A DNA stretch of 39,247 bases from Paractinoplanes rishiriensis (GTDB lineage: Bacteria; Actinomycetota; Actinomycetes; Mycobacteriales; Micromonosporaceae), in assembly GCF_016862375.1 (NCBI RefSeq), contig NZ_BOMV01000109.1:1-39247 (forward strand), given 5' to 3'. Every line of letters starts with the position of its first letter. Positions within the stretch are counted from its first letter, which is position 1. Positions 1-7,983 of the stretch are shown here, piece by piece. Under the pieces are notes generated by a model that was not told the DNA's origin, made no database searches, and saw only the letters and a program-made list of their open reading frames with translations. A program made the translations under genes and the position numbers.

Positions 1-920
1 ACGTTCCGGCCGGCGGGTGGGGCGCCGCCTTCGGTCGGTGGGTCGGTGCCGGGAGCGGCCGGGCGGGTCCAGTCGGCCGCGTCCAGGATCTTTGTGGTGG
101 CCCGCATCGGGTCGGTCGCGTCGCCGACCAGCGCCAGCAGCAGTTCGCGCGCCGACGGCCGCTCCTGCGGCCGCTTGCGCAGGGCGCGGGCGACCAGGTC
201 ACGCAGCGGGGTCTCGAGGGCGGACAGGTCCGGGTCCGCGGTGGTCACTCTCCGCATGATCTCGTACGGGGTGCCGGCGCCGAACGGTGTCCGGCCGGTG
301 GCCGCGTACGAGATCACGCAGCCCCACGCGAAGATGTCGGACGCCGCGGTGATCTTGCCGTCGAACTGCTCGGGTGCCATGTAGGTGGGGGTGCCGATGA
401 CCGGGCCGGAGTCGGTGCGGGTGACCGGGCTGTCCAGTGCCCGGGCGATGCCGAAGTCGATCACCTTGGGGCCGAGCCGGGACAGCAGCACGTTGCTGGC
501 CTTGAGGTCGCGGTGCACGACGCCGGCGGCGTGGATGCCGTTGAGCGCGGCGGCCACCCCGGTCGCGAGACTGTCCAGCATGGAGCCGCGCAGCGGGCCA
601 TTCTGCGCCACCCACCCGGCCAGCGTCGGGCCCTCGATGTACTCGGTGACCAGGTACGCGACCTCGCCGTCGAGCACCACGTCGAGCACCTGGGCGGTGC
701 AGAACCGGGCCACCCGCTGCGCCGCCTCGGCCTCCCGGCGGAACCGCATGCGGAACTGTTCGTCCCGGGCGTACTCGGCGCGGATCACCTTGATCGCCAC
801 CGGCCGGCCGTCGCCGCCGTCGTCCACGGCCAGGAACACCGTGCCCATGCCGCCCTCGCCGAGGCGCCCGAGCAGCCGGTAGCCGCCAAGCCGCCGCGGG
901 TCGCCGGGATGCAGGTCCAT
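1..920 (-). CDS. Serine/threonine protein kinase, partial (C-terminus beyond window start)
   Basis: This is the N-terminal 306 residues of a Hanks-type Ser/Thr kinase that phosphorylates protein Ser/Thr with ATP. The reading frame starts at the ATG at 920 and runs without a stop to base 1. Visible motifs are the glycine loop GEGGMG (about residues 21-26), the ATP-binding Lys44 in VAIK, the catalytic loop HRDLKASN (Asp138), DFG (155-157) and the GTPTYMAPEQ activation-segment end. The kinase domain ends near residue 270; a Pro/Ala-rich linker follows and is cut. Whether a TM segment and extracellular sensor follow, as in PknB-like kinases, cannot be seen. It begins 5 bases after the stop of the lipoprotein gene, so the two are probably co-transcribed and perhaps also belong with the sigma/anti-sigma genes upstream. 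Confidence 0.95.
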   Translation of the reverse strand, partial: MDLHPGDPRRLGGYRLLGRLGEGGMGTVFLAVDDGGDGRPVAIKVIRAEYARDEQFRMRFRREAEAAQRVARFCTAQVLDVVLDGEVAYLVTEYIEGPTLAGWVAQNGPLRGSMLDSLATGVAAALNGIHAAGVVHRDLKASNVLLSRLGPKVIDFGIARALDSPVTRTDSGPVIGTPTYMAPEQFDGKITAASDIFAWGCVISYAATGRTPFGAGTPYEIMRRVTTADPDLSALETPLRDLVARALRKRPQERPSARELLLALVGDATDPMRATTKILDAADWTRPAAPGTDPPTEGGAPPAGRN

Positions 921-925
921 CCGCG

Positions 926-1837
926 TCAGCCGATGCTGAAGCGCAGGCTGCCACGCTCCTGGTCACCCCAGATGAGCCGGTACGCACCGGTCGCCGGGGC
1001 CGGCACGGCGAAGCACGCCGGTCCGTCGGGTTTCACGGTGGCGTGCGACTCGACGTGCACCTGCGCCCGGCTGCACGCGCCCGCGTGCCCGGCCCGGCTC
1101 TCGTCCGGCAGGACCAGGGTCAGGTCACGGTCGAAGACGTACGTCATCCCGGCCGGCCCGGTGTTGGTGGCGGTGAATTTGAGCCGCACGAACTCCTGCC
1201 CGGCCGGTGCCTGATCGTGGTTCGCCGGGTCGTCGGACCGCACCTCGCCGCCGGTGAGTGTCATGTGGACGTCCTTGCGGCCGTCCGGGTAGACCTTGCC
1301 GGCCACCGTGAACGGCCGCGGTTCCAGCGAGATCAGCCCGTCCGCCCGGGACAGCGGCACGACCGCCTGCCGCGACCCGGTCTCCCCCACCGTCAGCACC
1401 GCGTCGGCGAGACGGAACCGCTCGTCCACCTCGATCGCGATCGCGCCGGTGCGGCTGCGCAGAGCCGGCACCTCCGGCAACTCGGCATGCTCGCTCGACG
1501 GCTCGTCATAGCTCTCCGCCCCGCTGGTGATCAGCAGCTCCTCGGTGGGCGCCGCGTCGTCGTCGCCCAGGTTCTGGAACGCCGCCTCGATCACCACCAC
1601 CGGGCCCGGCTCGACCAGGCGCGCCGCACCGAGGGTCACCTTGAAGCCCGCGTACCAGTAGGAACGATCGACCCGGAGCCCCGCGGGCGCCGCGGACTCG
1701 GGAACACCGCCGACGGACTGGGTGCCGGCGGACTGGGTGCCGGCCGGCGGCTGCTCACCGCCCGCGGCCGCACATCCGGTCAGCACCAGCGCACAGGCAA
1801 CGATCGCCGGCGCCAGACCGGGTCGCGAAATTTGCAT
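926..1837 (-). CDS. Secreted lipoprotein with two beta-rich halves
   Basis: A 303-residue protein starting at the ATG at 1837. The N-terminus is a type II signal peptide with the lipobox LTGC (Cys22), so the mature protein should be anchored to the outer face of the membrane. A low-complexity linker with a duplicated AGTQS unit follows. The rest looks like two beta-sandwich segments (about 55-175 and 180-303); the second contains a DUF4352-like pattern (EFVRLKFTATNTGPAGMTYV) and two Cys. No enzymatic motif is visible. It lies 53 bases downstream of the anti-sigma-like gene and 5 bases upstream of the kinase, which suggests a cell-envelope sensing role, but the function is unknown. Confidence 0.8.
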   Translation of the reverse strand: MQISRPGLAPAIVACALVLTGCAAAGGEQPPAGTQSAGTQSVGGVPESAAPAGLRVDRSYWYAGFKVTLGAARLVEPGPVVVIEAAFQNLGDDDAAPTEELLITSGAESYDEPSSEHAELPEVPALRSRTGAIAIEVDERFRLADAVLTVGETGSRQAVVPLSRADGLISLEPRPFTVAGKVYPDGRKDVHMTLTGGEVRSDDPANHDQAPAGQEFVRLKFTATNTGPAGMTYVFDRDLTLVLPDESRAGHAGACSRAQVHVESHATVKPDGPACFAVPAPATGAYRLIWGDQERGSLRFSIG

Positions 1838-1890
1838 GCGCCCACTGTGTCAGTTCGAGAAGCGCGGCAACATGGCCGCTCAGCCAGTGC

Positions 1891-2685
1891 TTAGTCGCGC
1901 ACCGACCGGGCGATCCGCAGCGCCTCGTCCTCGGTGAGGTCGCCCTCCAGGCGGAGGGTGACCGCGCCCCGCTGCCAGATCAGGGTGGCGCCGGCCAAGC
2001 GAGCGGTTTCGATGCGGGTGCGGCCGTCGCGGTCCACGTACGCGACGGTGTGCGGTTCGGGTATCCACAGTGCTCGCAGGCCGTCGACGTCGGTCCAGGA
2101 CATGCCGCGGATGAAGAGCTTCTTGAGGAAGAGCGGGTCCAACTCGCCGTCGAACTGGTCGAGGCGGACGGTGCCGTTGTCGTAGAGCAGGGTCACCAGT
2201 CGGGGCGCCCCGCCGGGGGCCGGGTCGGCCAGTTCGACCCGCTCGGGCGGGCCCAGCGCGGCGGGCACGCCGATCCGGAACGCGGCGCGGCGGCGGGCCT
2301 CGTCCAGGGTGGCCGTGCTCAGCGACGGCAGCGGGCCGGGGGCGGCGGTGGGGGCGGCGCCGGGGTTGGTGTCGACCACGATGCCGGCGAAGCGCAGCAC
2401 CGCGGCGGCGGCCTGGGCGGCGGCGCCGCGCACCGGGGGGACCAGCAGCAGGGTGGCGGCGACCAGGATCGCCGCGGCGGCCGGCCACCAGCGGCGGACG
2501 GGACGGCTGGCCGGACGGCGGGCCGGACGGCGGGCCGGACGGCGGATCGGGCGGCGGGCGAACCGGCCGGGAACCGGGTTCGCCGCTAGCCGGTCGCGCA
2601 CGGCAGCGCGTACGTCTGCAGGTTGGGTTTTGAGATTTTCCCCCAGATCGCGCAGCTCGCGCACCAGGTCGTCGGGCTCAGGCAC
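1891..2685 (-). CDS. Membrane anti-sigma-factor-like protein
   Basis: A 264-residue protein with a GTG start at 2685 that overlaps the TGA stop of the sigma factor (2678-2680), implying translational coupling. Layout: a cytoplasmic N-terminal 45 residues; a strikingly Arg/Pro-repetitive stretch (RRP(A/I/S) units, about 44-66); one TM helix (WWPAAAAILVAATLLLV, about 67-85); and an extracytoplasmic domain of about 180 residues, whose latter half resembles DUF4367-type domains. No classical HxxxCxxC zinc motif is present. The role as anti-sigma factor rests on position behind an ECF sigma gene and on topology. The Arg-Pro stretch comes from short repeats in the DNA around 2500-2560 and may vary in length between strains. 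Confidence 0.75.
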   Translation of the reverse strand: MPEPDDLVRELRDLGENLKTQPADVRAAVRDRLAANPVPGRFARRPIRRPARRPARRPASRPVRRWWPAAAAILVAATLLLVPPVRGAAAQAAAAVLRFAGIVVDTNPGAAPTAAPGPLPSLSTATLDEARRRAAFRIGVPAALGPPERVELADPAPGGAPRLVTLLYDNGTVRLDQFDGELDPLFLKKLFIRGMSWTDVDGLRALWIPEPHTVAYVDRDGRTRIETARLAGATLIWQRGAVTLRLEGDLTEDEALRIARSVRD

Positions 2686-3253
2686 GGCCCACCTCCTGGG
2701 TGACGTCGGCGTCGAGGAGGGCGCGGAGCCGGCGCAAGGCTCGTGAGGTGCGCGACTTGACCGTGCCCTTGGCCCAGCCCAGTGCGGCGGCGGTCTCGGC
2801 CTCGGACAGCTCGAGCAGATAGCGGCAGGTCAGCACGTCGCGATCGCGGTGGTCGAGACGGTCCAGGGCACTCGCCAGCTCGGCGCGGCGCTCGGCGGCC
2901 AGCGCGGCGGCGGCCGGCTCGTCGGCCTGATGGTCGGGCTGCTCGACCCGGGCGGCCGCGGCCTGGAGGACACCGTCCCGGCGGCGGCGCGAGCGGTGCA
3001 GGTTGCGGGTCTCGTTGGCGACGATCGCGAGGAGCCAGGGCCGGTACGCGTCGCGGCACCACCGCAGCTTGCGGAACGCCTTCACGAACGCCTCCTGCAC
3101 GATGTCGTCGGCGTCGTCGCCGGCGCCGAGCAGCACGGCCGCCCGGTGTGCGGCCGCGGTGTAGCGGGCGACCAGGCGCTCGTACGCGTCCAGGTCGCCG
3201 TTCTGGGCAAGGGCCACGGCCTCGGCGTCGTCCAGTTCCCCAACCTCCTCCAC
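2678..3253 (-). CDS. ECF-family RNA polymerase sigma factor
   Basis: About 191 residues. Sigma region 2 contains DLDAYERLVARY, DDADDIVQEAFVKAF and RPWLLAIVANETRN; region 4 contains LDHRDRDVLTCRYLLELSEAE and the recognition helix GWAKGTVKSRTSRALRRL. It should direct RNA polymerase to a small regulon and be held by the membrane protein encoded next. The start is uncertain. An open frame runs much further upstream, but homology begins near VEEVGELDDAEAV. I chose the GTG at 3253, which lies 7 bases after a candidate -10 element (3260-3262), so the mRNA could be leaderless. A GTG about 13 codons further in is the alternative, with GGAGGAGG lying upstream of it. The family is secure; the start is not. 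Confidence 0.88.
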   Translation of the reverse strand: MEEVGELDDAEAVALAQNGDLDAYERLVARYTAAAHRAAVLLGAGDDADDIVQEAFVKAFRKLRWCRDAYRPWLLAIVANETRNLHRSRRRRDGVLQAAAARVEQPDHQADEPAAAALAAERRAELASALDRLDHRDRDVLTCRYLLELSEAETAAALGWAKGTVKSRTSRALRRLRALLDADVTQEVGRA

Positions 3254-3259
3254 CCACTT

Positions 3260-3285
3260 GACACCACCCGGCGGGAAAAGGTTCC
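3260..3285 (-). promoter_or_regulatory. Candidate ECF-sigma promoter for the sigma/anti-sigma operon
   Basis: On the minus strand GGAACC (3285-3280) is followed after 17 bases by GTC (3262-3260), the SigE-type pattern of many actinobacterial ECF promoters. It lies directly before the sigma gene and back to back with an equivalent element on the plus strand, suggesting autoregulation. Confidence 0.55.
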
Positions 3286-3286
3286 G

Positions 3287-3312
3287 GGAACCCGGACGCC
3301 CGCAGCGGTGTC
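3287..3312 (+). promoter_or_regulatory. Candidate ECF-sigma promoter for the divergent secreted-protein gene
   Basis: GGAACC (3287-3292), a 17-base spacer and GTC (3310-3312) on the plus strand mirror the minus-strand promoter. The two -35 boxes form a 13-bp palindrome GGTTCCGGGAACC (3280-3292). GGAGG (3321-3325) and the GTG start at 3335 follow. Confidence 0.55.
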
Positions 3313-3334
3313 CTCCGGACGGAGGTGCATCACC

Positions 3335-3955
3335 GTGAGACTGCTCCGCATCATCGCTGCCGCACTGCTCGTCGTCGTGGCCGCCCTGGCCGGTCCGGCA
3401 CCGGCCCGGGCCGGCGGCTGGGCCACCACGCTGCTCGACCCGCTCCCCGCCAAGATCGCACCGGGCGTCGCGTACACCATCGGGTTCTGGGTGCTTCAGC
3501 ACGGTTCGCACCCGTTCTGGGGGGAGAACCTCGGCGAGGTCGCGCTCCTGGTCACCGACGACACGGGGCGGACCGTCACGTACCAGGGTTCGAGACTGCC
3601 GGAACCGGGCCACTTCGCTGCGGCCGTCGTCTTCGAGCGTGCCGGCACCTGGGAGATCACCAGCTCGCAGGGGGTGTTCGGGGACTACCCGCTGGGGAAG
3701 GCGACCGTGCCGGGCGGGTTCAGGGCCCTGCCGGTGCCGCCGGAGTACGCGGACATCAAGATCGACTACACGCACTGGAAGACGATCCGGCCGCCCGGCC
3801 CCGCGCCGCTGCCGAAGGCCGTACCGGTTGCCGCCGCCGAGACCACGCCGGCGCCCCGCGGTGGTTCCTGGGGTGCGGCGCTGATCGGCGGTGCCGTGCT
3901 GGTGGCCGCGGCGGGCGCCCTCATCCTGACCCGGCGCCGCCCTCGCCGGACTTGA
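3335..3955 (+). CDS. Secreted, C-terminally membrane-anchored protein of unknown function
   Basis: A 206-residue protein. GTG at 3335 was chosen because GGAGG lies 9 bases upstream and the signal peptide (RLLRIIAAALLVVVAALAG...ARA) begins there, although the frame is open much further upstream. The mature part has a beta-sandwich flavour (WATTLLDPLPAKIAPGVAYTIGFWVLQHG..., GEVALLVTDDTG, RAGTWEITSSQGVF). It is followed by a Pro/Ala linker, one C-terminal TM helix (about 177-197) and an Arg-rich cytoplasmic end. The fold recalls YtkA/FixH-like or copper-resistance-type beta domains, but no metal ligands are evident. It is divergent from the sigma gene and shares a symmetrical ECF promoter region, so it is the most likely regulon member. 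Confidence 0.75.
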   Translation: MRLLRIIAAALLVVVAALAGPAPARAGGWATTLLDPLPAKIAPGVAYTIGFWVLQHGSHPFWGENLGEVALLVTDDTGRTVTYQGSRLPEPGHFAAAVVFERAGTWEITSSQGVFGDYPLGKATVPGGFRALPVPPEYADIKIDYTHWKTIRPPGPAPLPKAVPVAAAETTPAPRGGSWGAALIGGAVLVAAAGALILTRRRPRRT

Positions 3956-4061
3956 TTACGGCAGTTTTCTTTACATTGACCTACCCTCTGTCAAACAACG
4001 ATGAGTGTCTGTACCCTGACTCCCCGGCGACGCAAAGCGACACAAAACCGAGGTAAAGCCG

Positions 4062-5024
4062 GTGGCATCAGGCAACGACCAGGACGACCCAGCGGGCTGG
4101 CCGGCACCCAGGAACAGCTGGCTGACCGGCCCGCCACCGGGCGGCGGCGGCAACGCCCCGCGGCGGGTGCCGCCGCTGCACCCCGGGGTTTCCCACCGGC
4201 AGGCGGACGACGCGGACGACAGCTCGCTCCGGGCCCGGTGGACGCTGGCGCTGGCCGTAATGGGCAGCGTGCTGCTGCTCGGCGGCACGGTGCTGTTCTG
4301 GCGCCACGACGACTCGGTGTCGGCGCCGCCGCCGCTGGTGCTGCCCGGGCCGTGGGAGCCGCCGGTCGCGGCGCCGACGGGGCCGGTGTTGCCGGGGCTC
4401 TCGCTGTCGTCGTCGTCACCGTCGCCGGAGTCGATCCCGGTCGCCACGAGACCGTCTCCGGCTCCGACGAAGGCAAAACCGGTCACGCCGACCCTCAGTG
4501 TTTCGCGGGCCGCCGTGCCGGCCACGGTCAATCTGGCCGCCCTGGGCACCCGCGACTGGGTCCACTGGGGCCTGTCCGGCCCGACCTCGCTGAACCGCAA
4601 GAGCGGCGGCACCGGCGAGATCAGAGATCTGGGCGGGTCCGGCCCGCGCGGCCGCTACGACAACAACCCGCAACGCTTCACCTGGACCGGCGGCACCCCG
4701 ACGACATCGGCAGGCCCCACCCCCACGGGCCTTTACGTGTGCCAGGCCGGCGGCGGCTTCACGATCTCGGCGGCGGCGTCACCGACCACGCGAACGCTGC
4801 GGTTCTATGCCGGGGTGTGGGCGGCGCGGGGTGCGCTGACCGCCACGCTGGCGGGCCGGACGGCCACCGCAAGCCTGGAAAACGCACAGACAAACGGCAC
4901 GGCGGTGTTCGTGATCAGATTCCGGGCACCGGCGGGCGAGACGTTGCGGGTGAGCTGGAACGTCGCCGTCCAACATCACCCGACGTGCGGAAACGTCGAC
5001 ATTCAGGCGGCGACGCTGAGCTGA
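4062..5024 (+). CDS. Single-pass membrane protein with extracytoplasmic beta domain
   Basis: A 320-residue protein with GTG start at 4062 and GAGGTAAAG just upstream. The N-terminal 60 residues are cytoplasmic and Pro/Gly-rich. One TM helix (WTLALAVMGSVLLLGGTVLFW, about 65-85) is followed by a Pro/Ser-rich wall-spanning linker (about 90-145) and an extracytoplasmic domain of about 170 residues. That domain contains LAALGTRDWVHWGLSGPTS, GLYVCQAGGGFTISAAAS and RFRAPAGETLRVSWNVAV. The pattern RDWVHWG...FYAGVW resembles domains in other actinobacterial membrane proteins of unknown role. The stop is 5 bases from the convergent stop of the propeller gene, so there is almost no intergenic space. Confidence 0.75.
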   Translation: MASGNDQDDPAGWPAPRNSWLTGPPPGGGGNAPRRVPPLHPGVSHRQADDADDSSLRARWTLALAVMGSVLLLGGTVLFWRHDDSVSAPPPLVLPGPWEPPVAAPTGPVLPGLSLSSSSPSPESIPVATRPSPAPTKAKPVTPTLSVSRAAVPATVNLAALGTRDWVHWGLSGPTSLNRKSGGTGEIRDLGGSGPRGRYDNNPQRFTWTGGTPTTSAGPTPTGLYVCQAGGGFTISAAASPTTRTLRFYAGVWAARGALTATLAGRTATASLENAQTNGTAVFVIRFRAPAGETLRVSWNVAVQHHPTCGNVDIQAATLS

Positions 5025-5029
5025 GCCGG

Positions 5030-6169
5030 TTACCGCTGGGGCTGAGCCAGGCGCCAGGCCGCCAGCTTCCCGTCGCCGTACGCGACCAGCAGCCAGCGCC
5101 CGCCCTGGTCCGATCCGGTCGAGGTGCGGCCGCCGGGCGCTGGGCCGCCAGGCGCTGGGCCGCCGGGCGCTGGGCCGCCGGTTTTGAGCAGGGTCATCGA
5201 TCTCGGGGGCGTGGGCAGGTCCGGGAGTTGGCCGCGATCGGCTGCGGTGGCGTAGCCGAACTGGCGGACGTGCCGCCCGCAGGTGAACACGGTGCCGCCG
5301 GCGACGACCGCTGCGGTCACCGCCTCGTCGGACGGCCAGCGGCACACCACGCCCTGTCCGACGACGATCTCCTTGAGGCCTCCCTCGCCCGCCAGGTAGA
5401 CCCGGCCGCCCTGCACCCACAGCCGCTCGGGACGTTCGGGCTGGCGCCACGACCAGCGCAGCGACCCGTCCCCGCCGAGCACCTGAAGCGTGCCGCGCTC
5501 GCCGGTCAGGACCCGGTCACCGTTGGCGAGGAAGGCCGCGGCCCGGACCGCCTTGCCCGAACTGCGCCCGATCACCTCGCCGGTGCGGGCATGCACCTGC
5601 ACGTCACCGGCGTCGGTGCCGAGCAGCAGCCGTTCGCCGACACTGTCCGCCGCCAGCGAGGTGACATGCAGCCTCACGTGCCAGACTCGGCGGCCGTCGT
5701 GGTCGTGCCGGAACACGTGGCCGTCGCTGGTGGCGCCGATGACGCCGCCCGGCACGGCGGCCACGTGCCGCGTCGTACCGAAGCCGGTCTTGATGTTGGT
5801 CTCTTGCTGCAGCTTGCCGGCACGCAGGGCAACCAGCGCGACCCCAGCGTCGGTTGCGGCATATGCCGCCGCGGCATCGTGGTGCGCCTTTGCCAGATCG
5901 TGGATGCCTGACGTCAGTTGCACCTCGGCCGGCGTCTCCCACCGACGTTGCTGTGACTCGTCCAGCTTAGACGGTAACTCACCGTGATCGACGACGGCCG
6001 TCACCTCGCCGGTCGTGGCGTCCACCGTTGCGGTGCACAGGTGGCTGGCCCGCACGAACTGCACGAAGTAGCCGCGTTCGCGCGCCAGTTGGACGGCGGC
6101 TATCCGGCCGCCGCCCGCCACCCGGAGTACCTGATCGCCCAGCACCGTCGCCCGCACATCCGGGTTCAC
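5030..6169 (-). CDS. Cytoplasmic WD40/PQQ-type beta-propeller protein
   Basis: A 379-residue protein with GTG start at 6169. There is no signal peptide or TM helix. Repeated blade-like strands are visible (VAAVPGGVIGATSDGHVFRH, LAADSVGERLLLGTDAGDVQVH, AAAFLANGDRVLTGERG, LWVQGGRVYLAGEGGLKEI, AVVAGGTVFTCG, WLLVAYGDGKLAAWRL). This is consistent with a six- or seven-bladed propeller used as an interaction platform. Near residue 335 is a threefold GGPAP repeat encoded by a 15-bp tandem DNA repeat. It lies 93 bases downstream of the chemotaxis receptor on the same strand, but a hairpin lies between them, so co-transcription is doubtful. The partner is unknown. Confidence 0.75.
   Translation of the reverse strand: MNPDVRATVLGDQVLRVAGGGRIAAVQLARERGYFVQFVRASHLCTATVDATTGEVTAVVDHGELPSKLDESQQRRWETPAEVQLTSGIHDLAKAHHDAAAAYAATDAGVALVALRAGKLQQETNIKTGFGTTRHVAAVPGGVIGATSDGHVFRHDHDGRRVWHVRLHVTSLAADSVGERLLLGTDAGDVQVHARTGEVIGRSSGKAVRAAAFLANGDRVLTGERGTLQVLGGDGSLRWSWRQPERPERLWVQGGRVYLAGEGGLKEIVVGQGVVCRWPSDEAVTAAVVAGGTVFTCGRHVRQFGYATAADRGQLPDLPTPPRSMTLLKTGGPAPGGPAPGGPAPGGRTSTGSDQGGRWLLVAYGDGKLAAWRLAQPQR
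5131..5175. repeat. 15-bp tandem repeat, three copies, in-frame
   Basis: Three 15-bp units (5131-5145, 5146-5160, 5161-5175; unit CGCCGGGCGCTGGGC, one base differing in the second) encode GGPAP repeats near the C-terminal end of the propeller protein. Length changes would preserve the reading frame. Confidence 0.9.
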
Positions 6170-6180
6170 GCTTTTCGGCC

Positions 6181-6208
6181 GGGTCCGGCTCGGCTCCGCA
6201 CCGGACCC
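6181..6208 (-). terminator. Hairpin between chemotaxis receptor and propeller genes
   Basis: Arms GGGTCCGG (6181-6188) and CCGGACCC (6201-6208) with a 12-base loop lie just upstream of the propeller start. It is read here as a candidate factor-dependent or intrinsic-like terminator. It sits only 55 bases after the receptor stop at 6263, in the direction of transcription. Confidence 0.4.
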
Positions 6209-6262
6209 TGGCGAAATCCTCGACGTTTCCTATACCTCCGACGGTCCGCCGGCCCGGCCCGG

Positions 6263-7879
6263 TCAGACCCGGTAGGCCGATACGGTCTGGTGCAGCTCGG
6301 CCGCCATCCGGGCGAGTTCCTGCGCGGTCGCCTGGGTCTGGGTGGCGCCGGTGGCGGTCGAATCCGCCGCCTGCGCCACGCCCGAGATCGTGCCGGCGAT
6401 GTCGCCGGCGCTGGATGCCGCCTCGTTCACGCTGCGGGACATCTCGCCGGTGGTGGCGGTCTGCTCCTCGACCGCGGCGGCGATGGTCGAGGTGTGGTCG
6501 TTGATCCGCGCGGTGACCGCGGTGATCTCGCCGATCGCCACCATCGCCTCGTCGGTCTCCTGCTGGATGGCGCCGATCCGCCGGGAGATGTCGTCGGTGG
6601 CCCGGGCGGTCTCCTGCGCCAGGTCCTTGACCTCGGAGGCCACCACCGCGAAGCCCTTGCCCATCTCGCCGGCCCGGGCCGCCTCGATCGTGGCGTTCAG
6701 CGCGAGCAGGTTGGTCTGCGCGGCGATCGAGGTGATGGTCTGCACCACGCTGCTGATCTCGGCGGAGGACTGGCCCAGCCGTTGCACGATCTCGTTGGTC
6801 CGTTCCGCGGTCTGCGCCGCCTGCGCCGACACCATCGCGGCCTCGGTCGCGCTGTTCGCGATCTCCCGGATCGAGGTGCCCATCTCGTCGGCGCCCGCGG
6901 CGACCGTCTGCACGTTGTGCGAGACCAACTCGGCGGCGTCGGACACCGCACCGGCCTGGGCCGACGTCTCCTCGGCGGCCGACGACATCTCGGTGGACAC
7001 CGCGGTCAGCTCTTCCGAGGCGGCCGCGACGTGGTGCGCGTTGTCGGCGACCTGGCGCACCATGCCGGCCATCGCCTCGGTGGAGGTGTCCAAAGCCTGA
7101 GCGAGTACGGCGACCTCGTCCTTGCCGACCAGGCCGGTGCGCGCGGTGAGATCGCCGCCCCGGATCGACGTCAGGACCTTGACGCAGCGCCCCAGCGGAC
7201 CGGTGATCAGCCGGGCGATACCGACCGCGGCGGCGACGCCCAGCACCAGGCCGAAGATGATCAGCGTGATCACGAGCGTACGGGCACTGGCGTAAGCCGC
7301 CGCGGCCTCGTCCTTCTGCTCCCCCGCCTTGACCACGGTCTGGTCGCTCAGCGTGTCCATCGCCTCGCGGGCCGCCGCGACCAGCGGCTCGACCTCGGCC
7401 TTACGGACCGCCGCCACCTCGATGTCCCGGCCGGCCCGGCTCAGCGGGAGCAGCTTCTCGTTGAGAATCGTGACGTACTCGGCCCAGGCCCGGTCGAAGT
7501 CGGCCAGCGCGGCCACCCGGATCGGGCCGAGCTCGTACGCCTTGTACTCCTTCTCCGCCGCGGCGAGCGCCTTCAGGTCGGCGGCCAGGGCCTTCTCGGC
7601 GGCCTGCTCGGTCTCCAGGTCGGTCGCCGCGAAGTGGTTGAGCGAGTTGATCCGGACCCGGTTGAACGCGTTGCGCAGCTCGGCGATCGTCCGCAACTGC
7701 TGGCTGCCGCCGTAGACGGCGTCCGTGTTCCGGTTGATCACCGCCATTTCGGCCACGGCGAACGAGGCCACGCCCGTACCGAGAAATGCGACCACCAGAA
7801 CCGCCATCAGGATCTTCGTACCCACTCGAAGATCCATCAGCCAACCGGCGATCCCCCGCCGACGCCGCGCAGTTTCCAT
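6263..7879 (-). CDS. Methyl-accepting chemotaxis protein
   Basis: A 538-residue transmembrane chemoreceptor. Layout: short cytoplasmic N-terminus; TM1 (about 23-44); a periplasmic four-helix-bundle sensor (about 45-200, charged and alanine-rich); TM2 (about 206-228, TLVITLIIFGLVLGVAAAVG); HAMP (about 229-282, starting ITGPLGRCVKVL); and a long coiled-coil signalling domain. The conserved hairpin tip reads IAAQTNLLALNATIEAARAG and continues GKGFAVVASEVKDLAQE. The tip binds CheA and CheW. The ATG at 7879 is preferred over the adjacent in-frame GTG at 7882 because GGGGG lies upstream at good spacing. In an actinomycete, chemoreceptors point to motile spores. No che genes are in the window, so this is an orphan receptor here. 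Confidence 0.95.
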   Translation of the reverse strand: METARRRRGIAGWLMDLRVGTKILMAVLVVAFLGTGVASFAVAEMAVINRNTDAVYGGSQQLRTIAELRNAFNRVRINSLNHFAATDLETEQAAEKALAADLKALAAAEKEYKAYELGPIRVAALADFDRAWAEYVTILNEKLLPLSRAGRDIEVAAVRKAEVEPLVAAAREAMDTLSDQTVVKAGEQKDEAAAAYASARTLVITLIIFGLVLGVAAAVGIARLITGPLGRCVKVLTSIRGGDLTARTGLVGKDEVAVLAQALDTSTEAMAGMVRQVADNAHHVAAASEELTAVSTEMSSAAEETSAQAGAVSDAAELVSHNVQTVAAGADEMGTSIREIANSATEAAMVSAQAAQTAERTNEIVQRLGQSSAEISSVVQTITSIAAQTNLLALNATIEAARAGEMGKGFAVVASEVKDLAQETARATDDISRRIGAIQQETDEAMVAIGEITAVTARINDHTSTIAAAVEEQTATTGEMSRSVNEAASSAGDIAGTISGVAQAADSTATGATQTQATAQELARMAAELHQTVSAYRV

Positions 7880-7983
7880 CACGAACCCCCGAGAGCGGCG
7901 GCCCGCAGGTCGGGCCGCATACGCCTTCGAAATTCGGTCGCGGTGACATCCGATCCGAGCTGATGCACCGCTTTGCTACCGGC

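Noticed and set aside
199..987. 262-codon frame over the kinase gene on the minus strand
   Set aside because: Arg-rich nonsense translation; the kinase motifs are in the neighbouring frame that runs off the window edge.
3972..4061. TTGACC at about 3977 as a -35 box for the 4062 gene
   Set aside because: No -10 hexamer at acceptable spacing could be identified.
5984..7963. 659-codon open frame opposite the chemotaxis receptor
   Set aside because: Composition (His/Arg/Gly/Leu-rich, no domain) is that of an antisense frame; the opposite strand has a perfect chemoreceptor.
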